Origin: Patescibacteria group bacterium
Lineage (GTDB): Bacteria; Patescibacteriota; Minisyncoccia; Phycocordibacterales; EsbW-18
Assembly (NCBI GenBank): GCA_030917725.1
Contig: JAUPUE010000008.1
Span: forward strand, 1-15,206
DNA: 15,206 nt
Direction: 5' to 3'
Shown here: one piece after another, positions 1 to 6,324 of the stretch
Layout of the letters: each line of letters starts with the position of its first letter
Position numbering within the stretch: position 1 is the first letter of the stretch
The notes under the pieces: generated by a model
Told to the model about the DNA's origin: nothing
The model's database searches: none
Seen by the model: only the letters and a program-made list of their open reading frames with translations
Translations under genes and position numbers: made by a program

Positions 1-788
1 CAGGCGTTATTTCACCGGAGACCACATACAACGACGTGGGCTACGTGAAATCCGATGGATACACAATCTATAACTACGACAAGAAGGGTCGCGGAACTGT
101 CGATATGTATCGTGTTCTCGGGAACTCACTCAACACCGGTGTCGCTTTCGTTACAGGCAAGCTCGGCAATGAGCGCTTTGCACGATATATGCGCGGATAC
201 GGCATCGATCGCGAGACAGGCATCGATCTTCCAGGAGAAGTTGCAGGACTTGCGAACAACCTCGATAGCCCGCGTGATCTCGAACATATCACCGCATCAT
301 TTGGACAAGGCATCGCTGTGACGCCGATTGAAATGACGCGCGCTCTTGCGACCTTGGCGAACGGAGGCATGCTCGTCACGCCGCACGTGGGAAAGAAAAT
401 CGATTACTCGACCGGTTTTTCAAAAGACATCATCCACGCTCCGGCAACGCAGGTTCTCAAAGAATCAACGAGTGAAACAATCACCCGAATGCTCGTGCGC
501 GTCGTCGACGAGTATCTTGCAGGAGGAAACGTAAAGCTCGAGCATCACAGCATCGCCGCCAAGACCGGAACGGCTCAGATTGCCGATAGTGTGAACGGAG
601 GGTACTATAGCGACCGATATCTCCACTCGTTCTTTGGCTATTTCCCGGCCTATGACCCCAAATTCATCATCTTTCTCTACGCTGTAGAGCCTAAGGGGGT
701 CAATTATGCCTCAGAGACGCTTACCGTGCCGTTTATGGATTTGGCTCAGTTTCTCATCAATTATTACAACTTGCCGCCCGATCGATAA
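1..788 (+). CDS. ftsI: Peptidoglycan D,D-transpeptidase FtsI (class B PBP), 5' partial
   Basis: C-terminal part of a class B penicillin-binding protein, which cross-links septal peptidoglycan outside the membrane. The reading frame is open from base 3, with a PETTYNDVG-like segment before the first possible GTG at 36, so the start and the SXXK nucleophile motif lie upstream of the window. Visible motifs are SLN (nt 126-134), the SXN of transpeptidases, and KTGT (nt 561-572), the KTG box. The stretch GYTIYNYD, followed by a small helix carrying NSLN, is more like FtsI/PbpB than MrdA, where an SCD-type motif is usual. It stops 12 nt before murF on the same strand, as in a dcw cluster, so co-transcription is likely. 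The family is sure; FtsI versus another class B PBP rests on the motif style and on murF. Confidence 0.9.
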   Translation, partial: GVISPETTYNDVGYVKSDGYTIYNYDKKGRGTVDMYRVLGNSLNTGVAFVTGKLGNERFARYMRGYGIDRETGIDLPGEVAGLANNLDSPRDLEHITASFGQGIAVTPIEMTRALATLANGGMLVTPHVGKKIDYSTGFSKDIIHAPATQVLKESTSETITRMLVRVVDEYLAGGNVKLEHHSIAAKTGTAQIADSVNGGYYSDRYLHSFFGYFPAYDPKFIIFLYAVEPKGVNYASETLTVPFMDLAQFLINYYNLPPDR

Positions 789-800
789 GACTGTTCAGCT

Positions 801-2087
801 ATGAAATCGCTTCTCAAAAAAATCATCACGAAGATAATTAGCTGGGAAGCATCGCTGTTGCTTCGCCGGCATCAGCCCGTTGTTGTGGGAGTAACCGGCA
901 GTGTGGGAAAGACATCGACCAAAGAAGTCGTCGCTGCGGTTCTGTCCAAAAAATATGATGTGCGCAAAAGCGCGAAGAGCTTCAACTCGGAGCTCGGCGT
1001 TCCGCTCACGATTCTTGGTGAAGACAATGCGTGGGGAAGCCTCAGCGGCTGGTCGGCCATCATCTGGCGCGGCTTGTGGAAAGCGCTCTTTTCACGAACA
1101 TATCCTCAGGCGCTCGTGCTCGAGATGGGTGTCGATCAGCCAGGCGACATGGGACGTCTCGTCCGTTGGATACGTCTTGATGTTGCTGTGGTGACGCACA
1201 TCGGTACCACACCCGTGCACGCGGGGGCATTTTCGTCAGCAAAAGCGGTTGCCGAAGAAAAGATGAAGATTCTCTCAGCCGTGCATCCCGATGGTGCTGT
1301 CGTTCTGACCCACGATGATCCAACAGTCATCGAATACAAAGAAGACATCAAACAGCGCGTCTTCACGTTTGGTATGGACGAAGGTGCAACGGTAAAGGGC
1401 GGCTACTACAACATCACCTACGATACCTACGGCGCGCCACTCGGCATCGCCGCTAAGATTCTCATCGGCTCGAATGCATTTCCTTTTTCTCAGAACGGCG
1501 TCATCGGTCGGCAGTTCGTCTATCCTGCACTCGCAGCCACGGCGGTCGGCATGGCATTCGATATGAACATGGTGGATATCCTTTCGGCGCTCGAAGCGCT
1601 CAAGCCGGTCTCAGGCCGCATGCGCCTTCTCAAGGGTACGAACGAGACGCTCATCATCGACGACACCTACAATGCCTCTCCAATTGCTTGTCACGAAGCT
1701 CTCGCGGCACTTGGCGACTTGCGCGTTCGTGGTAAGAAGCTCGCCATCTTGGGTGATATGAAAGAGCTCGGTGAATTGTCTAAGAGTGCTCATCGTACGG
1801 TCGGCAAGGAATGTGCCACTGTACTCGATATACTCGTCACTGTAGGCTCTGAGGCTCGTGAGATAGCGCTCGGCGCTCAGGAGGCGGGAATGATGAATGT
1901 GCGTCAATTTGACGCGGGTACCGACGAAGCCCTCGCATGGGCCAAGAAAGAGCTCGCTTCGGGCGATGTGCTCTTGGTAAAGGGTTCGCAGTCGATGCGC
2001 CTCGAGAAGGTTGTCAAAGGCCTCCTGGGCGATCAGCGTGATGTTAAACACTTGGTTCGGCAGGATGCGGAGTGGAGCAAGCGATAA
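801..2087 (+). CDS. murF: UDP-N-acetylmuramoyl-tripeptide--D-alanyl-D-alanine ligase (MurF)
   Basis: Cytoplasmic Mur ligase that adds D-Ala-D-Ala to UDP-MurNAc-tripeptide using ATP, the last cytosolic step of the muropeptide. At 428 aa it is near the usual family length. The ATP-binding loop is GVTGSVGKTSTKE (residues 30-42, with K37). The central domain has LEMG and a VVTHIGTTPVHAG segment where MurF enzymes carry the carbamylated-Lys region, followed by EEKMKIL. The C-terminal domain opens with the diagnostic IIDDTYNASP (about residues 287-296). The N-terminal substrate-binding domain is short: the P-loop begins only about 30 residues in. The ATG at 801 lies 12 nt after ftsI with no clear Shine-Dalgarno, so it is probably translated from the ftsI transcript. 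A weak A/T hairpin (AGAAA 2105-2109 with TTTCT 2115-2119) follows the gene. Confidence 0.93.
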   Translation: MKSLLKKIITKIISWEASLLLRRHQPVVVGVTGSVGKTSTKEVVAAVLSKKYDVRKSAKSFNSELGVPLTILGEDNAWGSLSGWSAIIWRGLWKALFSRTYPQALVLEMGVDQPGDMGRLVRWIRLDVAVVTHIGTTPVHAGAFSSAKAVAEEKMKILSAVHPDGAVVLTHDDPTVIEYKEDIKQRVFTFGMDEGATVKGGYYNITYDTYGAPLGIAAKILIGSNAFPFSQNGVIGRQFVYPALAATAVGMAFDMNMVDILSALEALKPVSGRMRLLKGTNETLIIDDTYNASPIACHEALAALGDLRVRGKKLAILGDMKELGELSKSAHRTVGKECATVLDILVTVGSEAREIALGAQEAGMMNVRQFDAGTDEALAWAKKELASGDVLLVKGSQSMRLEKVVKGLLGDQRDVKHLVRQDAEWSKR

Positions 2088-2120
2088 AGCCCGTAAAAGA
2101 GTTGAGAAAGGGCGTTTCTT

Positions 2121-2148
2121 GCTGTAAGCTGTGAGCCGTTGGCTGTAA
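2121..2148 (+). repeat. Degenerate 7-bp tandem repeat (4 units) between murF and tRNA-Glu
   Basis: Four contiguous heptamers can be read: GCTGTAA, GCTGTGA, GCCGTTG, GCTGTAA. A possible fifth, GCTAATT, follows at 2150 after one extra base. The array fills most of the 71-bp gap between murF and the tRNA. It has the same unit length, copy number and GCTG core as the array upstream of thrS (6176-6203, minus strand). The only promoter-like pair for the tRNA overlaps it and is weak: TTGAGA (2102-2107), 17 bp, TAAGCT (2125-2130). Confidence 0.6.
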
Positions 2149-2158
2149 AGCTAATTCT

Positions 2159-2233
2159 GGCCTTATCGTCTAGCCTGGTCTAGGACGTCGCCTTCTCAAG
2201 GCGAAAACTCGGGTTCAAATCCCGATAAGGTCA
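2159..2233 (+). tRNA. tRNA-Glu (anticodon CTC)
   Basis: A full cloverleaf can be drawn. The acceptor is GGCCTTA (2159-2165) with TAAGGTC (2226-2232), including one G-T wobble, and the discriminator is A2233. The D arm begins GTCTAG and ends AGGAC, close to bacterial tRNA-Glu. The anticodon stem is TCGCC (2188-2192) with GGCGA (2200-2204), around loop TTCTCAA, giving anticodon CTC at 2195-2197. The T stem TCGGG/CCCGA encloses TTCAAAT. It has no variable-arm stem. CCA is not encoded (CAA follows A2233), so a CCA-adding enzyme is required. CTC reads only GAG; a second tRNA-Glu(TTC) should exist elsewhere in the genome. The next reading frame starts five bases after the discriminator. Confidence 0.95.
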
Positions 2234-2238
2234 CAAAT

Positions 2239-2733
2239 ATGTATCTCTATAGAGATTTTATCAAGACAATTTCCGACGATTTAAATGAATTGTCTCAAGT
2301 TCGCGACGAAAGGGGTTGGATAAGATTTCGTTACCACCTATTTATATTAATTGCCATAGGTATTGAGATGTTGGGTGCGGCGTTAGATGATGAAGGGTGG
2401 CACGAGCCAAAACTCTCAGGAAAACGATTTAACTCTGCATTAGAGCAAATTACGTCTTTGCAAAAGTATTTGGATACAGACCTCTTTAATCAATTGAGGT
2501 GTGGAATGGCGCATGTCTATCTTCCAAGAGCTGGTCTCGGTATAAACACAAAAGAAGAGGGTGGTGAACATCTCGAGATTAAAAGTGGGGTTCGTATTCT
2601 TCACGTAGAAGACCTCCTTGAAGACTTTACCTCTGCGTGTGATGAAGTTATACAAAACATAGACGGTCAAACAAGTTCTCTTGATTTGAAAGAAAAGGCA
2701 AAGGGTCCATATCTTTTTGTTGGAAATATATAG
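2239..2733 (+). CDS. Uncharacterised protein with HEPN-like RX4H motif, abutting tRNA-Glu
   Basis: A 164-aa soluble, mostly helical protein of a family I know only as hypothetical. An N-terminal helix region (residues 1-50) includes HLFILIAIGIEMLGAALD. A central block (60-95) runs RFN...LRCGMAH, and an acidic C-terminal helix contains DFTSACDEVI (129-138). R87-C-G-M-A-H92 fits the RX4-6H signature of HEPN domains, many of which are RNases acting on tRNA or mRNA in toxin or defence systems. The HEPN assignment is inferred from one motif plus helical character. The ATG lies 5 nt after the tRNA; the only SD-like bases (AAGG, 2227-2230) are inside the tRNA acceptor strand. Codon use is clearly AT-richer than murF or tag, which suggests acquisition by transfer. 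No membrane segment or signal peptide is seen. Confidence 0.75.
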   Translation: MYLYRDFIKTISDDLNELSQVRDERGWIRFRYHLFILIAIGIEMLGAALDDEGWHEPKLSGKRFNSALEQITSLQKYLDTDLFNQLRCGMAHVYLPRAGLGINTKEEGGEHLEIKSGVRILHVEDLLEDFTSACDEVIQNIDGQTSSLDLKEKAKGPYLFVGNI

Positions 2734-2739
2734 ATTTGT

Positions 2740-3318
2740 ATGAATTCTGTAATCCGCTGCCCATGGCTCAAAGCTGGTGACGCGCTGTATGAGGCGTATC
2801 ACGACCACGAATGGGGTGTGCCGGTGCACGATGATGTGAAGATATTTGAGTTTCTTGTGCTCGAAAGTGCACAGGCGGGATTGTCGTGGCTTACGGTGCT
2901 TCGCAAGCGCGAGAATTATCGCAAAGTATTTGCAGGATTTGATCCAAAGAAGGTTGCCAAATTTGATGCGGCAAAAATCGAGAAGCTGATGCAGAATGCG
3001 GGCATCATCCGAAACAGGGCAAAGATTGAAGCGACGATTAATAACGCCAAGCGATTTTTGGAAGTACAAAAAGAATTTGGGACGTTTGATACCTACATCT
3101 GGGGGTTTGTGGGAGGAAAATCAAAACAGGGGAATGTGAAGAAGCTCTCTGACTATAAACCGACAACCAAAGAGTCCGATGCACTTTCGAAAGATCTCAA
3201 GAAGAGGGGATTCAAGTTTCTTGGCTCCACGGTGGTGCATGCACACATGCAGGCAACAGGAATGGTGAATGACCATGTCACAACATGTTTTCGACATGCG
3301 CAGGTTAAGAAGATTTAA
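2740..3318 (+). CDS. tag: DNA-3-methyladenine glycosylase I (Tag)
   Basis: Base-excision repair enzyme that removes 3-methyladenine from alkylated DNA. At 192 aa it aligns end to end from memory with E. coli Tag. The zinc site is intact: C7, H21 (in YHDHEWG), H179 and C183 (in VNDHVTTC). E42 corresponds to the active-site Glu in the LESAQAGLSW segment, with W50 stacking on the base. The DALSKDLKKRGFKF block and the terminal MVNDHV motif are typical. The ATG is 6 nt after the upstream stop, with no Shine-Dalgarno; the junction reads TAG, ATTTGT, ATG, so coupling to the upstream gene or a weak TATATA box at about 2725-2732 could drive it. Its composition returns to that of the core genes. Function is highly likely. 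Confidence 0.96.
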   Translation: MNSVIRCPWLKAGDALYEAYHDHEWGVPVHDDVKIFEFLVLESAQAGLSWLTVLRKRENYRKVFAGFDPKKVAKFDAAKIEKLMQNAGIIRNRAKIEATINNAKRFLEVQKEFGTFDTYIWGFVGGKSKQGNVKKLSDYKPTTKESDALSKDLKKRGFKFLGSTVVHAHMQATGMVNDHVTTCFRHAQVKKI

Positions 3319-3322
3319 GGTG

Positions 3323-3328
3323 TATAAT
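3323..3328 (+). promoter_or_regulatory. Consensus -10 box placed for a leaderless transcript
   Basis: A perfect TATAAT ends 6 nt before the ATG at 3335. With normal -10 to +1 geometry, transcription would start on the A of the ATG. No convincing -35 is visible. An AAGG at 3317-3320 is too far from the ATG for good pairing. The thrS and rnhB starts show the same spacing. Confidence 0.6.
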
Positions 3329-3334
3329 TAGGGC

Positions 3335-4027
3335 ATGAGTTTTGAAGGTATATTGCCGAACAATCCTGCTCCACGACAAGAGGGGGCGGTCGAAGGAAAA
3401 GCCGAGATACCCGAGAGGCTTTTTCGAGGTTTTGTGATTGATCCCGAGGTGCTTTCAACAGAGACATTCCAACAGACTCTACAACCCACTGAAGGTATTA
3501 AGCAGGGAGCGAATGAGCCTGGGGTTTATATGTCCGACAATCTGGAAATGGTCAAATCGACCAGTTATTCGGCCGGATCTTTTACCATGCTACAAACCTC
3601 TCGATATGATATGGGGAGGGGAATGACAAATGGCGTGGAACTTCCAGGTTGTGGAATCGTATTGGAGATTGATACTGTGGATCTCGCTGTGCGGGAGCCA
3701 CGAATTGATCCGGTGTACAGAGGCCACTATAACAATGGCTTCCAAGGTAAAGAGTGGATAGCAGATGTGATACCTCCTAGCAACTACCACGTGAAGATGC
3801 TCACGTTGGGAACTCATGTGAATGATCCGAACAAGCTCGTCATAGAATTGCAATCCCAAGATCCACAAGAGCTTGCAGATGCAGTCGCTCGGATTAAAGA
3901 GGCATATGAAGTTCAGAAACGGGAGGCGGAGGCGTTCAAGGCTTTTATCGAAGGACTACCGGAATCTTCGCGGGTAGGAGGATTTATGTTGAAACGGAAG
4001 TGGGAGCAGTACAAACAAACGCTCTAG
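3335..4027 (+). CDS. Uncharacterised protein with ADP-ribosyltransferase-like motifs
   Basis: A 230-aa protein I cannot assign to a named family. Residues 1-25 are a Pro/Glu-rich, probably disordered lead. The core (28-165) has LFRGF (R31), then GVYMSDNLEMVKSTSYS (S75-T76-S77), GCGIVLEID (105-113) and GKEWIADVIPPSNY (E140). Arg on an early strand, an S-T-S segment and a late Glu are the pattern of R-S-E ADP-ribosyltransferases, and the first block resembles those folds. This is a motif-level inference and the Glu context is not the classic ExE. The tail (about 170-206) is a charged heptad-like helix, possibly a coiled coil. There is no signal peptide or membrane segment. It sits between tag and a metallopeptidase, 6 nt from the latter, and has its own TATAAT. 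Confidence 0.8.
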   Translation: MSFEGILPNNPAPRQEGAVEGKAEIPERLFRGFVIDPEVLSTETFQQTLQPTEGIKQGANEPGVYMSDNLEMVKSTSYSAGSFTMLQTSRYDMGRGMTNGVELPGCGIVLEIDTVDLAVREPRIDPVYRGHYNNGFQGKEWIADVIPPSNYHVKMLTLGTHVNDPNKLVIELQSQDPQELADAVARIKEAYEVQKREAEAFKAFIEGLPESSRVGGFMLKRKWEQYKQTL

Positions 4028-4033
4028 TTTTGT

Positions 4034-4432
4034 ATGCCCGACGAATACACTCACAAAGAATTTGAAGCGATGATTGATGGAGCGTATGGACGCTTGCCGG
4101 AAACGATACGTGCAGACACCAAGAACGTGGCGATTCTCCTCGAGGATATTCCCGACAAAGAGACCGTCGAAGAATTGGGTCTCGATTCTGACACCGAACT
4201 TCTCGGTTTATACAAAGGCGTACCACGCACCGAGCGCAACAATGATGCCGGCTTTGAATTGCCCGACACGATTACGCTCTATCGTCTTGCGATCGAAAAA
4301 GAATCCTACGAATCAGGCAAGCATGTAAGCGATGTCATCTATGAGACGCTCTTTCACGAGCTTGGCCACCACTTCGGTCACGATGAAGCGGGGATTGAGA
4401 AACGAGAGCAGGAGGAGTTCGGTGAAGACTAG
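4034..4432 (+). CDS. Small zincin metallopeptidase family protein (HExxH)
   Basis: A 132-aa protein with HELGHHFGHDE at residues 108-118. H108-E109 and H112 form the HExxH zinc site, and H116 or D117 is a candidate third ligand. The motif, the small size and the preceding LPDTITLYR block match the minimal zincin family of bacterial proteins (zincin-like metallopeptidase type 1, PF06262, recalled not searched). Its substrate is not established. The ATG lies 6 nt after the upstream stop (TAG, TTTTGT, ATG), suggesting co-transcription with the ART-like gene. No signal peptide is seen, so it should be cytoplasmic. Its TAG stop overlaps the thrS stop from the other strand inside the palindrome CTAG. 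Confidence 0.88.
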   Translation: MPDEYTHKEFEAMIDGAYGRLPETIRADTKNVAILLEDIPDKETVEELGLDSDTELLGLYKGVPRTERNNDAGFELPDTITLYRLAIEKESYESGKHVSDVIYETLFHELGHHFGHDEAGIEKREQEEFGED

Positions 4433-4446
4433 AGCGAGAGCTCTGG
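4429..4446. other. Hairpin on overlapping convergent stop codons
   Basis: CTAGAGC (4429-4435), loop GAGA, GCTCTGG (4440-4446) can form a 7-bp stem with one T-G wobble, capped on the plus strand by a GNRA-type tetraloop. The palindrome CTAG at its base holds the stop codons of both convergent genes (4430-4432 plus, 4431-4429 minus). There is no T-tract on either side, so it is not a standard intrinsic terminator. It could act as a 3'-end stabiliser or a weak bidirectional barrier. Confidence 0.4.
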
Positions 4447-6165
4447 AGCACGGTCGGCGATTTCTTTGACAACCGTTTCAGCGAATGCCTCGATGGTTGT
4501 TTCGTGCTTTGCACCGTTGCGAGTCTCGAGAGTGATGTTGTTTGCTTCGATTTCTTTATCACCAACAACAATCGCGTATGGAATCTTTTCTACTTTCCAT
4601 GCGCGAATTTTCTTGCCAATCATATCGCTTGAAATGTCGATGTCTGCTCGGACGCCGGCGTTCGTAAGAACATCTGCGAGGCCCTGTGCGTATTCGTGGT
4701 GTTTGTCGCTCACAGGAATAATTGTTACCTGAACAGGGGAGAGCCATGTAGGGAATTGTCCCGCGACGTGTTCGATGAGAATCGACATAAAGCGTTCGAG
4801 GGAGCCCATGATAGCGGCGTGGATCATGACGATGCGTTCCTCCTCGCCTTTTTCATTCGTGCAGGCGAGGTCGAATCGCTCAGGCATGTTCATATCGAGT
4901 TGAATTGTGGCAACCTGCCACTCGCGTCCAATGGAGTCATTTGCCATGAAGTCGAGCTTAGGGCCATAGAATGCAGCTTCACCGATGCCATCGATTGCCT
5001 CAACACCCTTCTCAGTGAGGATTTCGCGGAGCATGTCTTCGGCCATCTTCCAGCGTGCTGCGTCGCCGAGATACTTCTCAGGCTGTGCGGGATCGTGGCG
5101 TGAGAGGCGGACACGGAGCTCGAAGCCGAACTTTGGATAGAATGCATTGATGACGTCCCAGATTTTGAGAAATTCTGTTTTGACCTGGCTCATGCGACAG
5201 AAGACGTGTGCATCGTCTTGTGCGAATGCTCGGACGCGGGAAAGACCCGCAAGTTCGCCGGACTGTTCGTCGCGGTAGCAGGTGGTGGTGTTTGCATAGC
5301 GCTGGGGCATGTCGCGATAGCTCCACTTCTTGCGAGCAAAAATCTGCGTGTGGTGCGGGCAGTTCATCGGCTTCATTGCAAACTCGTGACCTTCGCGTGT
5401 GGTGATGCGGAAAAGATCGTCTTTGTATTTGTCCCAGTGGCCACTCTTTTCGTAGAGGTCCTTTTTGGTGATGTGTGGAATCTCGACTTTTTCGTAACCC
5501 TGATTTTTTCGAAGTTCCCAAACAAATCCATCAAGCAAATGACGGATGATGGTTCCTTTTGGAGTCCAGAGCGGGAGACCGCTACCGACGAGATCAGAGA
5601 AGACGAACAAGTCGAGTTCGCGTCCGAGCTTCTTGTGATCGCGCTTCTTAGCCTCTTCTTGCTGGAGTTCATATGCATCAAGCTCCGCTTTTGTTGCAAA
5701 AGCGAGACCGTAGATGCGGGTGAGCATCGCGTTCTTCTCGCTACCGCGCCAGTAGGCACCTGCTGTGTGTGAAAGTTTGAATGAATCGGCAGGAATATCT
5801 TGTGCAGGGTGATCGACGTGTCCGCCGCGGCAGAGGTCGGTAAAGCTACCACAGGTGTAGAGGGTGAGTCCTTCGCCCTTGGCACTAATCTCCTCGATGA
5901 GCTCAGTCTTGTATTGGTTGCCTGCAAAGAAATCCTTTGCAGCATCAGCCGAGGTCTCTGTGTGTGAAAATTCTGTCCAACTTGGCAAAAGCTCTTTCAT
6001 CTTTGCTTCAAGGGCAGAAAGGTCGGGGTTCTTGAGACTGTCGAAATCGTAGTAAAAGCCGTTGTCGACAGCTGGGCCGATGGTTGGCTTGGCATCGGGG
6101 TAGAGCTCGCGTACGGCCGCAGCAAGCAGGTGAGCGAGGGTATGGCGCTGGTGTTCAATATTCAT
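4429..6165 (-). CDS. thrS: Threonyl-tRNA synthetase, lacking the TGS domain
   Basis: Charges tRNA-Thr with threonine in the cytoplasm. At 578 aa it begins directly in the editing domain: H8-x3-H12 and C112-x3-H116 (in DLCRGGH) are the four editing residues. The N-terminal TGS domain present in E. coli ThrRS is absent. The class II core follows: zinc ligands C269 (MNCPHH), H320 (QDDAHVF) and H449; motif 2 around YRDEQSGELAGLSRVR (297-312); motif 3 GSLERF (454-459). The anticodon-binding domain runs from about 476 to the end. The segment before motif 3 reads IHAAIMGS, where E. coli has IHRAILGS. The ATG at 6165 is the natural start: a TATACT box lies 6 nt upstream, leaving no room for a missed TGS domain. 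dnaE lies upstream on the same strand across a structured gap. Confidence 0.95.
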   Translation of the reverse strand: MNIEHQRHTLAHLLAAAVRELYPDAKPTIGPAVDNGFYYDFDSLKNPDLSALEAKMKELLPSWTEFSHTETSADAAKDFFAGNQYKTELIEEISAKGEGLTLYTCGSFTDLCRGGHVDHPAQDIPADSFKLSHTAGAYWRGSEKNAMLTRIYGLAFATKAELDAYELQQEEAKKRDHKKLGRELDLFVFSDLVGSGLPLWTPKGTIIRHLLDGFVWELRKNQGYEKVEIPHITKKDLYEKSGHWDKYKDDLFRITTREGHEFAMKPMNCPHHTQIFARKKWSYRDMPQRYANTTTCYRDEQSGELAGLSRVRAFAQDDAHVFCRMSQVKTEFLKIWDVINAFYPKFGFELRVRLSRHDPAQPEKYLGDAARWKMAEDMLREILTEKGVEAIDGIGEAAFYGPKLDFMANDSIGREWQVATIQLDMNMPERFDLACTNEKGEEERIVMIHAAIMGSLERFMSILIEHVAGQFPTWLSPVQVTIIPVSDKHHEYAQGLADVLTNAGVRADIDISSDMIGKKIRAWKVEKIPYAIVVGDKEIEANNITLETRNGAKHETTIEAFAETVVKEIADRAPELSL

Positions 6166-6171
6166 GAGGGG

Positions 6172-6177
6172 AGTATA
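6172..6177 (-). promoter_or_regulatory. thrS extended -10 box placed for a leaderless transcript
   Basis: On the minus strand TGGTATACT reads as an extended -10 (TGn plus TATACT), ending 6 nt (CCCCTC) before the thrS ATG. Transcription would begin at or next to the start codon. The upstream side of the box is the last unit of a 7-bp tandem repeat. No -35 is recognisable at 17 bp. Confidence 0.6.
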
Positions 6178-6203
6178 CCAGCTACCAGCTACCTGCTACC
6201 AGC
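6176..6203 (-). repeat. 7-bp tandem repeat (4 units) fused to the thrS -10 box
   Basis: On the minus strand the units are GCTGGTA, GCAGGTA, GCTGGTA, GCTGGTA, exactly 28 bp with one internal difference. The last unit supplies the first TA of the TATACT box. It matches the murF-tRNA array (2121-2148) in period, copy number and GCTG core, though the rest of the unit differs. Confidence 0.7.
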
Positions 6204-6218
6204 ATAAAAACGGAGCGA

Positions 6219-6324
6219 CCACCTTCCGAGGAAATGTTCCAGGCGGAGGCCGAGGAGGCCGAGCGGGAGCCCCCGAGCGAGCACGCGAGAGGGGCGGGCT
6301 GGAACATTTCCGCAGGAACGGTGG
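6219..6324 (-). repeat. Long GC-rich inverted repeat between dnaE and thrS
   Basis: Arms GGAAATGTTCCAG (6230-6242) and its exact complement (6299-6311) form a 13-bp perfect stem. Imperfect pairing continues outward: CCACCTTCC at 6219-6227 pairs with bases 6315-6324, allowing one bulge. The 56-bp interior is GC-rich, with a direct GAGGCCGAG duplication and runs of GAGC/GCTC that can fold on their own. On the minus strand the structure is followed by GTCGCTCCG and TTTTT (6210-6206), so it could terminate dnaE transcripts or act as a leader or spacer ahead of thrS. It could also be a MITE-like or REP-like genomic repeat; one window cannot decide. Confidence 0.65.

Noticed and set aside
2226..2739. 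Integrated element using the tRNA-Glu 3' end as attachment site
   Set aside because: No copy of the tRNA 3' end appears after the AT-rich gene or elsewhere downstream in the window, and no integrase is present.
2440..3069. Minus-strand 209-codon frame across the HEPN-like gene and tag
   Set aside because: It overlaps two plus-strand genes, one of them certain (tag), and has no motif or ribosome site.
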